The position numbers and the translations under genes are program-made. Below are positions 19,443 through 28,736 of a stretch of 64,000 nt of DNA, in pieces (positions within the stretch are counted from its first letter, which is position 1; each line of letters begins with the position of its first letter). The DNA is from Streptomyces sp. V3I8 (GTDB taxonomy: Bacteria; Actinomycetota; Actinomycetes; Streptomycetales; Streptomycetaceae): positions 2,666,001 through 2,730,000 of the forward strand of contig NZ_JAUSZL010000002.1 in assembly GCF_030817535.1 (NCBI RefSeq). The letters run 5' to 3'. Below the pieces are notes generated by a model. That model had not been told where the DNA came from and ran no database searches. It was given only the letters and a program-made list of their open reading frames with translations.

Positions 19443-19457
19443 CTAACTGCCGGTTAG
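19443..19457 (+). promoter_or_regulatory. Candidate operator of the HxlR-type gene
   Basis: CTAAC and GTTAG half-sites separated by 5 nt lie about 45 nt before the start codon of the regulator. This is the position and symmetry expected for autoregulation by a dimeric winged-helix protein. Confidence 0.45.
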
Positions 19458-19499
19458 CGCGACCTGGGAGTGGGCGCGGTGCAGGAGTACGCTCGGGGC

Positions 19500-19889
19500 A
19501 TGGACGTAACGGATCGGTCCGGTCTCGCGTACGACGTGTTCTCCAGGGCGTGCCCGTCCCGGGGCACCCTGGAGCACGTCACGGGTCGCTGGGGCGCGCT
19601 CACGCTGGGAGCGCTGTCCGAGAGCTCGCTGCGCTTCAACGAACTGCGCCGGCGCGTGGACGGCGTGAGCGAGAAGATGCTCTCCCAGACGCTGCACGCG
19701 CTGGAGCGCGACGGGCTGGTGCACCGGGAGGCGCAGCCGACGAACCCGCCGCGGGTGGACTACGAACTGACGCCGCTGGGTCACGAGGTGACCGAGCGGC
19801 TGCTGGCCCTCATCCATGCCGTGCAGGGGCGCATGGACGACGTGCTGGCAGCGCGCGAGCGCTACGACAGCACGCGCGGCGGACGCTGA
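19500..19889 (+). CDS. HxlR-family winged-helix transcriptional regulator
   Basis: A 129-residue protein with the HxlR pattern: an N-terminal cysteine (SRACPSRG) and a winged helix [20 protein letters not shown], followed by [27 protein letters not shown]. Members often sense reactive electrophiles or oxidants through that cysteine. No obvious divergent target gene is adjacent; the mutM neighbour is convergent and overlaps its 3' end by 28 nt. The start is the ATG at 19500; a GTG 10 codons upstream is an alternative. Confidence 0.85.
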   Translation: MDVTDRSGLAYDVFSRACPSRGTLEHVTGRWGALTLGALSESSLRFNELRRRVDGVSEKMLSQTLHALERDGLVHREAQPTNPPRVDYELTPLGHEVTERLLALIHAVQGRMDDVLAARERYDSTRGGR

Positions 19890-20722
19890 CAGCGCGGGCA
19901 GAAGTAGCTGGACCGGTTCATCCAGGGCCGGCGCCGCATCGCGGTGCCGCAGCGCCGGCACGGCTCACCCTCGCGGCCGTACGCGTCGAGCGAGCGGTCG
20001 AAGTAGCCCGACTCGCCGTTCACGTTGACGTAGAGGCTGTCGAAACTGGTTCCGCCGACGGCGAGGGCCGCGTTCATCACGTCCCGTACGTGGCCCAGGA
20101 GTTCGGCCGTGCGCGGGCGCGTGAACCCGGTCGTGGGGCGCTCGTAGTGGAGCCGCGCGCGCCAAAGGGCCTCGTCCGCGTAGATGTTGCCGACGCCGCT
20201 GATCAACGACTGGTCCAGCAGGGCGCGTTTGATCGTCGTGCGCCGGCGGCGCAGCGCGTCGTGGAACGCGGCGTCGTCGAACAGCGGGTCCAGGGGGTCG
20301 CGGGCGATGTGCGCGATGACGTCGGGCAGCCCGTCTGCGGACGTCTCGTGCAGGGAGAGACCGCCGAAGGTGCGCTGGTCGACGAAGCGCAGTTCGGTGC
20401 CGAGGCCGTCGTCGAACCGGACGCGGATGCGCAGGTGCTTCTCGTCGGCCGCGTCCTGCGGCTGGACGAGGAGCTGTCCGCTCATCCCGAGGTGCGCGAG
20501 CACGGCGACGGACGCGTCCGCGAGCGGCAGCCACAGGTACTTGCCGCGGCGCTGGACCAGTCCGACGCGGTGGCCCTTCAGCCGGGCCCCGAAGTCCTCG
20601 CCGCCCGCGATGTGGCGGCGTACCGCGCGCGGGTGCAGCACCTGGACGTCCGCGACGACCCGGCCGCTGACCCAGCGTTCGAGGCCTCGCCGTACGACCT
20701 CGACCTCGGGCAGTTCGGGCAC
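19862..20722 (-). CDS. mutM: Formamidopyrimidine-DNA glycosylase (Fpg/MutM)
   Basis: A base-excision repair glycosylase/AP lyase for 8-oxoguanine and formamidopyrimidine. The 286 residues begin PELPEVE after the initiator; Pro2 is the catalytic nucleophile. The helix-two-turn-helix region ([18 protein letters not shown]) and the C-terminal zinc finger with CRRC and CPRC are intact. The start is GTG at 20720-20722 with a strong GGAGGAG. It lies downstream of rnc in the same direction, separated by a hairpin and a copy of the dispersed repeat. Confidence 0.96.
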   Translation of the reverse strand: MPELPEVEVVRRGLERWVSGRVVADVQVLHPRAVRRHIAGGEDFGARLKGHRVGLVQRRGKYLWLPLADASVAVLAHLGMSGQLLVQPQDAADEKHLRIRVRFDDGLGTELRFVDQRTFGGLSLHETSADGLPDVIAHIARDPLDPLFDDAAFHDALRRRRTTIKRALLDQSLISGVGNIYADEALWRARLHYERPTTGFTRPRTAELLGHVRDVMNAALAVGGTSFDSLYVNVNGESGYFDRSLDAYGREGEPCRRCGTAMRRRPWMNRSSYFCPRCQRPPRVLS

Positions 20723-20806
20723 GGTGTCTCCTCCGGAGGCGTGGGGCGTGTCGGGCGGGCCCGCAGCGTACCTCTGGTGTCGGGTGCGGGTCCGCGGGGG
20801 CCGGGC

Positions 20807-20826
20807 GCGCGGTTCCCCGCGCCCCT
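20807..20826. repeat. Copy of the dispersed GCGC-GTTCCCCGCGCCCCT repeat
   Basis: GCGCGGTTCCCCGCGCCCCT differs by one base from the core copies at 28.4 kb and 58.2 kb. It lies between rnc and mutM. Confidence 0.7.
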
Positions 20827-20858
20827 GAGGGGGCGCTCTCCGCGCGGACGAACGGCTT

Positions 20859-20893
20859 CGCCCGCCCCCGGCCACAGGGGGCGGGGGCGGGCG
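20859..20893 (-). terminator. GC-rich hairpin between rnc and mutM
   Basis: A 12-bp perfect stem (20859-20870 with 20882-20893) 20 nt past the rnc stop. No T-run follows, so it may be a terminator or a processing/stability element. Confidence 0.65.
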
Positions 20894-20912
20894 ATCGCTT
20901 ACAACCTGGTGC

Positions 20913-21797
20913 TCAGGCCGACGCCGGGTCGGACGCCGCCGGTGAGGGGACGTCAGGCGTCTCCTCCTCGACTGCTTCGGCTACCGCCGGGGCCTGTGCC
21001 TCGGCGGTCGCGGCCGCCTCGGCGCGTTCGTCCGCGGCGGAGCGGATGGCCCGCCAGGCGGACTCCGCGGCCTGCTGCTCCGCTTCCTTCTTGCTGCGGC
21101 CGGTGCCGGTGCCGTACGAGACGCCTCCGACGCGGGCAGCAGCTGTGAAGGTCTTCTCGTGGTCTGGGCCGGTCTCGGTGACCAGGTACTCGGGAACGCC
21201 GAGCCCTTCGGTCGCCGTGAGTTCCTGGAGACTGGTCTTCCAGTCCAGGCCCGCGCCCAGATTCGAGGATTTCTCGATCAGCGGGTCGAAGAGCCGGTGG
21301 ACGAGCTCGCCCGCCGCATCCAGACCCTGGTCGAGATAGACAGCGCCGATCACCGCTTCGAGGGTGTCGGCGAGGATGGACGCCTTGTCCCGGCCGCCCG
21401 TGCCCTCTTCGCCCCGGCCGAGCCGGATGAAGGAGCCGAGGTCGAGCCCCCGGCTCACCTCCGCAAGCGCACGCGAGTTGACCACCGCGGCCCGCAATTT
21501 GGCCAGCTGGCCTTCAGGCAGGTCGGGGTGGGTGGTGTACAGCGTGTCCGTGACCACGAGGCCGAGCACGGAGTCCCCGAGGAACTCCAGGCGTTCGTTG
21601 GTCGGCAGACCGCCGTTCTCGTACGCATACGAACGGTGGGTCAGTGCACGCACCAGAAGGGCGGACTCGAGCTTGTACCCGAGCCGCCCTTCCAGAAGGG
21701 TGTGGGACGAGGCTGTGTTCTCCGCCTTTTTCTTGGCGCCGACTTCCTTGGCGCTGACTTCCGCCTTGGCGTCGTCCGCCTTCTCGGGGCTAGACAC
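20913..21797 (-). CDS. rnc: Ribonuclease III (AbsB)
   Basis: Double-stranded RNA endonuclease for rRNA and mRNA processing. In S. coelicolor it is known as absB because mutants lose antibiotic production. The 294-residue protein has the signature NERLEFLGD (67-75) and the second acidic motif [14 protein letters not shown] dsRNA-binding domain spans about 205-275 ([16 protein letters not shown]). A Lys/Ala-rich N-terminal tail and an acidic Ala-rich C-terminal tail lengthen it relative to E. coli. The start is GTG at 21795-21797. It follows rpmF closely (19 nt). Confidence 0.96.
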   Translation of the reverse strand: MSSPEKADDAKAEVSAKEVGAKKKAENTASSHTLLEGRLGYKLESALLVRALTHRSYAYENGGLPTNERLEFLGDSVLGLVVTDTLYTTHPDLPEGQLAKLRAAVVNSRALAEVSRGLDLGSFIRLGRGEEGTGGRDKASILADTLEAVIGAVYLDQGLDAAGELVHRLFDPLIEKSSNLGAGLDWKTSLQELTATEGLGVPEYLVTETGPDHEKTFTAAARVGGVSYGTGTGRSKKEAEQQAAESAWRAIRSAADERAEAAATAEAQAPAVAEAVEEETPDVPSPAASDPASA

Positions 21798-21816
21798 AGT
21801 GCCTCTCACCAGCCGC

Positions 21817-21990
21817 TCAGACCTCGAGGACCTGGCGCTTGTTGTAGGTGCCGCAAGCGGGGCACGCGATGTGCTGCAGCTTGGGCTCGTGGCAACGCTC
21901 ACACGCAACCAGGGTGGGGACCGCAGCCTTCCACTGCGACCGGCGGTGGCGCGTGTTGCTGCGCGACATCTTCCGCTTCGGAACAGCCAC
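21817..21990 (-). CDS. rpmF: Ribosomal protein bL32
   Basis: A 57-residue large-subunit protein starting [17 protein letters not shown] after the initiator. It has two CxxC pairs (CERC and CPAC), so this is the zinc-binding form. The start is GTG at 21988-21990. It begins 2 nt after the stop of the DUF177 gene, the usual YceD-L32 operon pairing. Confidence 0.97.
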   Translation of the reverse strand: MAVPKRKMSRSNTRHRRSQWKAAVPTLVACERCHEPKLQHIACPACGTYNKRQVLEV

Positions 21991-21992
21991 GG

Positions 21993-22721
21993 CTACTTCT
22001 CCTGCTTCTCGTCGACGGGCGCTGATGGAAGCGCGCCGCCGGCCAACTCGTCCTTCTCGCCATCTTCGAGTGAACCGGCGAGTCCTTGCAGTGCCGCCCA
22101 ACGGATGTCGACGGCGTCATGGTGGTGGTCCGGGTCGTCCGCGAGCCGGGCTCCGCACTGGGAGCACAGGCCGGGGCAGTCGTCCTGGCACACCGGCTGC
22201 ATCGGAAGTGCGAGCACCACCGCATCACGCAGCACGGGTTCGAGGTCGAACAGGCCGTCCTCGATGAAGAGCGTGTCCTCGTCGTCCTCGGCGTCGTCGG
22301 CCGGCTCCGCGGTGCGGCCCCGGTCGTCGGCGTCAGGGTACGAGAACATCTCCTGGAAATCCGCTTCGAGCTGCTGCTCGACCGGCTCCAGACACCTTAC
22401 GCACTCCCCCTTGGCCAGTGCACGGGCGGTGCCTGTGACAAGCACCCCTTCCATGACCGACTCAAGACGGAGGTCGAGCTTCACCGGCGCGCCTTCCGGC
22501 ACTCCGATGACTCCCTGGATACCGAAATCCGCGGGAGCGTCGATCTCGCGGGTCAGGCGCTGCAGCGCACCGGGACGCCGTCCCAGCTCGTGCGTGTCGA
22601 ACACGAGAGGGTTGCGGTGGTCGAGGCGGGCGTTCAGAGCCGTTCCTGCTTTCGATCTTGTACTGACTTTCGGAGCACTGCCCTCGGCGTTCACCGGGCA
22701 GCGTGGATCGCGGACGTGCAC
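21993..22721 (-). CDS. YceD/DUF177 family protein (23S rRNA accumulation-related)
   Basis: DUF177 proteins are almost always encoded directly before rpmF and are linked to large-subunit rRNA accumulation. The protein has the conserved CVRCLEPV pair and a C-terminal CPGLCSQCG region, with an acidic middle ([13 protein letters not shown]). The start is uncertain: the conserved part begins at [18 protein letters not shown]. The family-typical start would fall at an ACG codon here, while GTG codons at 22721 and 22694 give longer forms. I give the longest one. Confidence 0.85.
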   Translation of the reverse strand: MHVRDPRCPVNAEGSAPKVSTRSKAGTALNARLDHRNPLVFDTHELGRRPGALQRLTREIDAPADFGIQGVIGVPEGAPVKLDLRLESVMEGVLVTGTARALAKGECVRCLEPVEQQLEADFQEMFSYPDADDRGRTAEPADDAEDDEDTLFIEDGLFDLEPVLRDAVVLALPMQPVCQDDCPGLCSQCGARLADDPDHHHDAVDIRWAALQGLAGSLEDGEKDELAGGALPSAPVDEKQEK

Positions 22722-22796
22722 ACGACCGAAGAGCCAGGATACTGGACCTTTCGCTCTCGGCCCAATCCGGCGCCGGCGCCCCGGTCGGCGACGCCG

Positions 22797-23909
22797 TCAG
22801 CGCCCCTGTTCGTACGCCCTCAGCTGCTCCGCGCTGATCATGCCGGTGTCGAAGAGGCTGGTCTCGTCGAGCGCGTTCTCGTGCGGCTGGGACGGCTGCG
22901 ACTGCTGCGACTGCTGCGACTGCTGGTCGGACGGGGCGTACGCCTGCTGCCCGCCCTGGTCGTACGCGGCCTGCTGGTCGTAACCCTGCTGCGGGTACGC
23001 GGCGTACGGGTCGGCGTTCTGCTGGTAGCCGTACCCGTCCTGCTGTCCGTACTGCTGCTGGTAGGCGTACGGGTCGGCGCCCTGCTGCTGGTAGGCGTAG
23101 GCGTCCTGCTGTCCGTACTGCTGCTGATGGGGCAGGTCCACCTGGGGCCGGGGCCTCTCGGAGAGGGGCCGGGCGGACTGCTCGGGGACCTCCGCCAGGC
23201 CGTCCAGGTACTCGGCGTCGGTGGTGTGCTGCCCCGGCGTCCCGTCCTCCCCGAAGGCGGCCAGGTCACCCAGGTCGTCGCTGGCGATCCGGCCGTGCAG
23301 CTTCTGGCGGCCGCGGCCGACCGCGTCCAGGGTCTTGGCGAGGACGGCCTCGAAGGCGCCGAGCTTGACGTCGACGTATTCGTCGGCGTTGCGGCGCAGG
23401 GTCTGCGGGTCGTGGCTGCGCTCGGGGGCGTCCTCGTCCTCGTACCCCTGCTCGTCGGTGCCGGGCCCGGTGCCGAGGAGCTTCTCGCGGCCCCGGCCGA
23501 CCGAACCGAGGGTCTTGGTGAGGACGACCTCGAAGTTGGCGAGCTTGGAGTCGACGTACTCGTCGGCCTCGGCGCGGACCTCCTCGGCCTCCTTGCGGGC
23601 CTCGGCCAGGATCCGGTCGGCCTCGTTCTGCGAGCGGCGGGCGACCTCGGTGTCGGAGATCAGCGAGCCGCGCTCGGTGTGCGCGGACTCGATGATCCGC
23701 TCGGCCTCCAGACGGGCCTGCTCCACCATCTGCTCGCGGCCGCCGATCAGCTCCTGGGCCTGGGCGAGGGAGCCGGGCAGCGCCTGGCGCACCTCTTCGA
23801 GCATCGAGAGGAGCTCGGCGCGGTTGACCACGCACGAGGCCGACATGGGCATGGAGCGGGCGCTGCCGACCGCCGAGACGATCTCATCGAGCTTCTTCTG
23901 CACGTCCAC
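22797..23909 (-). CDS. SepIVA/DivIVA-like coiled-coil protein with Gln/Tyr-rich tail
   Basis: A 370-residue protein in the gene position of mycobacterial sepIVA (between coaD and rpmF), which is a septation factor. Residues 30-145 are a long coiled coil (EEVRQALPGSLAQAQELI, then EADRILAEARKEAEEV). Two 30-residue repeats, ADEYVDSKLANFEVVLTKTL (from 116) and ADEYVDVKLGAFEAVLAKTL (from 176), each end VGRGR-x-KL, with a 60-residue period. The tail from about 240 is low-complexity (QQQYGQQDAYAY) and is followed by a conserved-looking end, DTGMISAEQLRAYEQGR. The function is inferred to be a cell-envelope or polar-growth scaffold. The start is GTG. Confidence 0.8.
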   Translation of the reverse strand: MDVQKKLDEIVSAVGSARSMPMSASCVVNRAELLSMLEEVRQALPGSLAQAQELIGGREQMVEQARLEAERIIESAHTERGSLISDTEVARRSQNEADRILAEARKEAEEVRAEADEYVDSKLANFEVVLTKTLGSVGRGREKLLGTGPGTDEQGYEDEDAPERSHDPQTLRRNADEYVDVKLGAFEAVLAKTLDAVGRGRQKLHGRIASDDLGDLAAFGEDGTPGQHTTDAEYLDGLAEVPEQSARPLSERPRPQVDLPHQQQYGQQDAYAYQQQGADPYAYQQQYGQQDGYGYQQNADPYAAYPQQGYDQQAAYDQGGQQAYAPSDQQSQQSQQSQPSQPHENALDETSLFDTGMISAEQLRAYEQGR

Positions 23910-24019
23910 CGTGTGCTCGCCACTCTCTACAGCTGTGTTGGAGACGGACGGTTCGACTGTACGACCACTCCTGCCCCGCCCGACACCGGATGGCGCACTC
24001 CCTGACGTGCCCGGGCCGT

Positions 24020-25113
<1,094 letters not shown>

Positions 25114-25241
25114 CGCGGGTCCTTGCTGGTGAGGATGGTCACCGGGCCAGTCTGGCAGGTGGGGGACGGTTTGCGTGGGGGGTGCGGGTCCGGTGGGGGC
25201 TGGTCGCACCCCGCGGCGCGGCCGCTCGACGACACGGCCCC

Positions 25242-25273
25242 GCGCTCCGTCGGGGGCGCCCCCGACGGAGCGC
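25242..25273 (-). terminator. 32-bp perfect palindrome between recG and rsmD
   Basis: 16-bp arms (25242-25257 and 25258-25273) with no spacer, followed by a second small GC palindrome (CTTCGCGCGAAG). It sits 30 nt after the recG stop, and so ends the recG transcript or attenuates into rsmD. Confidence 0.7.
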
Positions 25274-25304
25274 CGCTTCGCGCGAAGCGCCCTGTCAGGG
25301 GTGC

Positions 25305-27515
25305 TCAGCCCTTGTCCAGGTACTGCTCCCTCTCCTCGTCCAGCAAAGCCTGCAGGGCCGTACGCAGGCCGGGGAGGCGGTCGAGGTCCGGGTCGGCGGC
25401 GACCACCGCGGTCGCCTCCTCGCGGGCCTCGGCGATGATCTCCTCGTCGTCGATGACGGTGAGCATCCGCAGTGAGGTGCGGGCGCCGGACTGGGCCTGG
25501 CCCAGGACATCGCCCTCGCGGCGCTGTTCCAGGTCGATGCGGGAGAGCTCGAAGCCGTCGAGCGTGGACGCCACCGAGGTCAGCCGCTGCCGGGCCGGGC
25601 TCGCCTCCGGCATCTCGGTGACGAAGAGGCACAGGCCCGCGGCGGAACCACGGCCGACGCGACCGCGCAGCTGGTGGAGCTGGGAGACCCCGAAGCGGTC
25701 GGCGTCCATGATCACCATCGCGGTCGCGTTCGGCACGTTCACCCCGACCTCGATGACCGTCGTGGCGACCAGGACGTGCGTCTCCCCGGCGGTGAAGCGG
25801 CGCATCACCGCGTCCTTGTCGTCCGGGGGCATCCGGCCGTGCAGCACTTCGACCTCGAGGCCCTGGAGCGGGCCCCTGGCCAGCTGGTCGGCGACCTCCA
25901 GGACGGCGAGGGGCGGGCGCTTCTCGGCCTCGTCCTCGGACGACGGCTTCTTCTTCGACTTCTTCGGGTCTTCGTCCTCGTCGCCGATGCGGGGGCAGAC
26001 CACGTACGCCTGATGGCCGTTCGACACCTCCTCCCGCACGCGCTCCCACGCGCGCGCGAGGAAGTGGGGCTTGTCCGCGGCCGGGACGACATGGCTGGCG
26101 ATGGGCGAGCGCCCGGCGGGCAGCTGGTCCAGGACCGAGGTGTCGAGGTCGCCGAAGACGGTCATGGCGACCGTGCGCGGGATGGGCGTGGCAGTCATCA
26201 CCAGCAGGTGCGGCGGCTGTTTGCCCTTGCCGCGCAGGGCGTCGCGCTGCTCGACGCCGAACCGGTGCTGTTCGTCCACCACGACCAGGCCCAGGTCGTG
26301 GAACTGCACCTTGTCCTCGATCAGCGCATGCGTGCCGATGACGAGCCCCGCCTCGCCGGTGACGAGGTCGAGCAGCGCCTGCCGGCGGCCGGCCGCGCCC
26401 ATGGAGCCGGTGAGCAGCACCACCTTCGTGGAGTCCTCGGCCCCGCCGAGCATGCCGCCCTCGGCCAGCTCCCCCATCATCTCGGTGATCGACCGGTGGT
26501 GCTGCTGGGCGAGCACTTCGGTGGGCGCGAGCATCGCGGCCTGCCCGCCCGCGTCGACGACGGCGAGCATGGCGCGCAGGGCGACCATCGTCTTTCCCGA
26601 ACCGACCTCTCCCTGCAGCAGCCGGTGCATCGGATGTTCCGTGGCGAGGTCGTCGAAGATCTCCGCGGAGACCTTCCGCTGCCCCTCGGTGAGGGTGAAG
26701 GGAAGCTTGGCGTCGAAGGCGGACAGCAGGCCGTCCTGCTTGGGCTTCCTCGCCACGGCGGGCAGTTGGGAGTCCGCGTGGCGGCGGCGGGCCAGGGCCA
26801 CTTGGAGGACGAAGGCCTCGTCCCACTTGAGGCGGGCGCGGGCGTCCTCGATGTCCGCCTTGGTGTGCGGGCGGTGGATCTTCAGCAGGGCTTCCGGCAG
26901 GGGGACCAGGCCCCGGCCGGCCCGGAGCGCCTCGGGCAGCGGGTCGACCGCCTCCTGGGCGCTGGGCAGCACCGTCTGCACGGCCTTGGCGATCTTCCAG
27001 GACTCCAGCTTGGCGGTGGCGGGGTAGAGCGGGATCAGCGCTCCGGCCCAGGTGTCCACCGTCTCGGACGCGTCCTCGCCGCGCAGCAGTTCGTACGCCG
27101 GGTGGGCCAGCTGGAGGCGGCGGTTGAACACGGAGACCTTGCCCGCGAACAGCGCGCGCGTGCCGGGCAGGAGCTCCTTGTGGGGCTTGTGCACGCCGTT
27201 GCCGAAGAAGACCAGCTTGAGCTGGCCGCTGCCGTCCGTGATGGTCACTTCGAGGCGCTGGCCCTTGCCGCGGGGTGCCTTGGAGGAGGCGAAGGTGTGC
27301 AGGCGGGCGTCGGCGACCTGGGCGACCACCGTCGCGTGCTCGTCCAGGGGCAGGTCGGCGAGGTGGGTGAGCTGCCCGCGCTCCTCGTACCTGCGGGGAT
27401 AGTGGTGCAGCAGGTCGCCGACGGTGTGCAGTCCCAGGTGCTCGGCCATCACCTTCGCGGTGGCGGGTCCGAGCACCTTCTTCAGTGGTTCTTCGAGCGC
27501 GGGCACGGGATCCAT
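25305..27515 (-). CDS. recG: ATP-dependent DNA helicase RecG
   Basis: A 736-residue replication-fork reversal helicase. It has an N-terminal wedge/OB domain (VADARLHTFASSKAPRG, then LVFFGNGVHK), Walker A GEVGSGKTMVALRA, DEQH box VVVDEQHRFGV, motif III TATPIPRT, and the C-terminal helicase lobe with QLRGRVGRG. A charged insertion (KKSKKKPSSEDEAEKRPP) in the second lobe is actinobacterial-looking. The start is the ATG at 27513-27515 (DPVPALEEPL). Confidence 0.96.
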   Translation of the reverse strand: MDPVPALEEPLKKVLGPATAKVMAEHLGLHTVGDLLHHYPRRYEERGQLTHLADLPLDEHATVVAQVADARLHTFASSKAPRGKGQRLEVTITDGSGQLKLVFFGNGVHKPHKELLPGTRALFAGKVSVFNRRLQLAHPAYELLRGEDASETVDTWAGALIPLYPATAKLESWKIAKAVQTVLPSAQEAVDPLPEALRAGRGLVPLPEALLKIHRPHTKADIEDARARLKWDEAFVLQVALARRRHADSQLPAVARKPKQDGLLSAFDAKLPFTLTEGQRKVSAEIFDDLATEHPMHRLLQGEVGSGKTMVALRAMLAVVDAGGQAAMLAPTEVLAQQHHRSITEMMGELAEGGMLGGAEDSTKVVLLTGSMGAAGRRQALLDLVTGEAGLVIGTHALIEDKVQFHDLGLVVVDEQHRFGVEQRDALRGKGKQPPHLLVMTATPIPRTVAMTVFGDLDTSVLDQLPAGRSPIASHVVPAADKPHFLARAWERVREEVSNGHQAYVVCPRIGDEDEDPKKSKKKPSSEDEAEKRPPLAVLEVADQLARGPLQGLEVEVLHGRMPPDDKDAVMRRFTAGETHVLVATTVIEVGVNVPNATAMVIMDADRFGVSQLHQLRGRVGRGSAAGLCLFVTEMPEASPARQRLTSVASTLDGFELSRIDLEQRREGDVLGQAQSGARTSLRMLTVIDDEEIIAEAREEATAVVAADPDLDRLPGLRTALQALLDEEREQYLDKG

Positions 27516-27693
27516 TGCACACCACCGCACTGACAATGCCGTATACGTCCCGGGAATCCGCTGGTCGGACGGCTCGTCCGGGTTCCAGGACGACGGACTC
27601 CGGCGACGACGGACTCCGGCCCTGTTCGCGGTCGCCTCGATCCGGGACCGCCCGACCCCGCGCCGTCGCACGTCCCTCACCGGCGCAGCGACG

Positions 27694-28329
27694 CTGGACT
27701 CCCAGACCTCACAGCCTTCTCAGGCCTCCCCGTCATCTCATTCGTTCCAGGTCGACCTGCGCGGCCTGGTGGACCTCCTCTCCCACCACCTCTGCTCCAG
27801 TCCCCGGGTCCATCTGCGCGAACTGCTGCAGAACGCCGTGGACGCGGTCACCGCCCGGCGCGCCGAGCAGCCGGACGCGCCCGCCCGGGTGCGGCTGTAC
27901 GCCGGGGACGGCACCCTGCGCGGGGAGGACTCCGGGATCGGGCGGGGTCCGGCCTGCCGCGCCTGGACCGCGGGCGAACTGGCCGTCCACGCACGCGTGG
28001 AGGCCCTTTCGCCGGCCGGGCGCTTCGACGAGCGCAACGGGACGGCGCGGGTGAGCGGGCGCGTCCGCGGGCGCATGGACCAGCGGCCGCTGGTGGAGCG
28101 GCTGCCCCTGGGGATACACGCCGCGCGGACCGTCACCGCCTCCGCCCCCGCCTCCGCTTCTGCCCCCATTTCCGTGCGGTCCGTGTCGGCCCCCGACGCG
28201 GGACCGGATCTGCCCGGGCTCCTCGCCGAGGCCCGCCGGCTCGCGCGGTCGCTGCATCCGGACTCGGTCGCGGCGTGGGCCGCGGTCGCCGAGGCGGAGC
28301 GGTTGTTGCGGGCCGTGGGAGGGGGCTGA
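27694..28329 (+). pseudogene. Truncated or decayed HSP90-family gene
   Basis: The frame opens with SFQVDLRGLVDLLSHHL, SSPRVHLRELLQNAVDAVTA and GEDSGIG, which are the N-terminal ATPase motifs of the HSP90-family proteins of Streptomyces (N1 helix with E and N, then D-x-G-x-G). After SGIG the rest of the GHKL domain, the middle domain and most of the C-terminal part are missing; only about 210 residues remain, versus about 600 in full-length relatives. A terminal segment (LAEARRLARSLHPDSVAAWAAVAEAERLL) may be the original C-terminus. No good start codon with a ribosome-binding site is visible; CTG at 27694 aligns with the usual start. Confidence 0.65.
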
Positions 28330-28736
28330 GCGTCGGGTCTCGGGTGCGGGTCCGCTGTGGCTGGGCGCGCAGTTCCCCGCGCCCCTCAAGGGGTGGGGCC
28401 GTCGCAGATGAGCCCGGAGTTTCCCGCGGTCATGAAAGCGCGGGTCCGCTGTGGCTGGTCGCGCAGTTCCCCGCGCCCCTCAAGGGGCGGGGTCATCGGG
28501 GATCGGCCCGGAGTTCCCCGCGCCCCTCAAGGGGCGGGGCCGTCGGGGATCGGACCGGAGTTTCCCGCAGTCATGAAAGCGCGGGTGCGCCGTGGTCGGG
28601 CGCGCAGTTCCCCGCGCCCCTCAAGGGGCGGGGTCGTCGAGGATCGGACCGGAGTTTCCCACGCCCCTGGAGGGGTGGGGTCTCGGGGATGGGTCCGGGG
28701 TTTTGCGTGGTCCTGGAGGGGCGGGGGCGTCGGGGG
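28330..28736. repeat. Tandem GC-rich repeat block
   Basis: Copies of GCGCAGTTCCCCGCGCCCCT occur at 28367-28386, 28461-28480, a partial one at 28512-28527, and 28602-28621. Each is followed by CAAGGGG-T/C-GGGG, which forms a short hairpin with the preceding CCCCT. They alternate with GGAGTTTCCCGC-G/A-GTCATGAAAGC. The block fills the 407 nt between the HSP90 remnant and the DAK2 gene. The same core occurs at 20.8 kb and 58.2 kb. No gene is seen in it. Confidence 0.8.

Noticed and set aside
22086..24005. 639-residue plus-strand frame over DUF177 and the SepIVA-like gene
   Set aside because: Antisense shadow; leucine/valine-rich and without homology to anything I know.
25242..25273. Perfect palindrome considered as a regulator binding site for rsmD-coaD
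   Set aside because: Its position right after the recG stop and its 16-bp GC-rich arms fit a terminator better.
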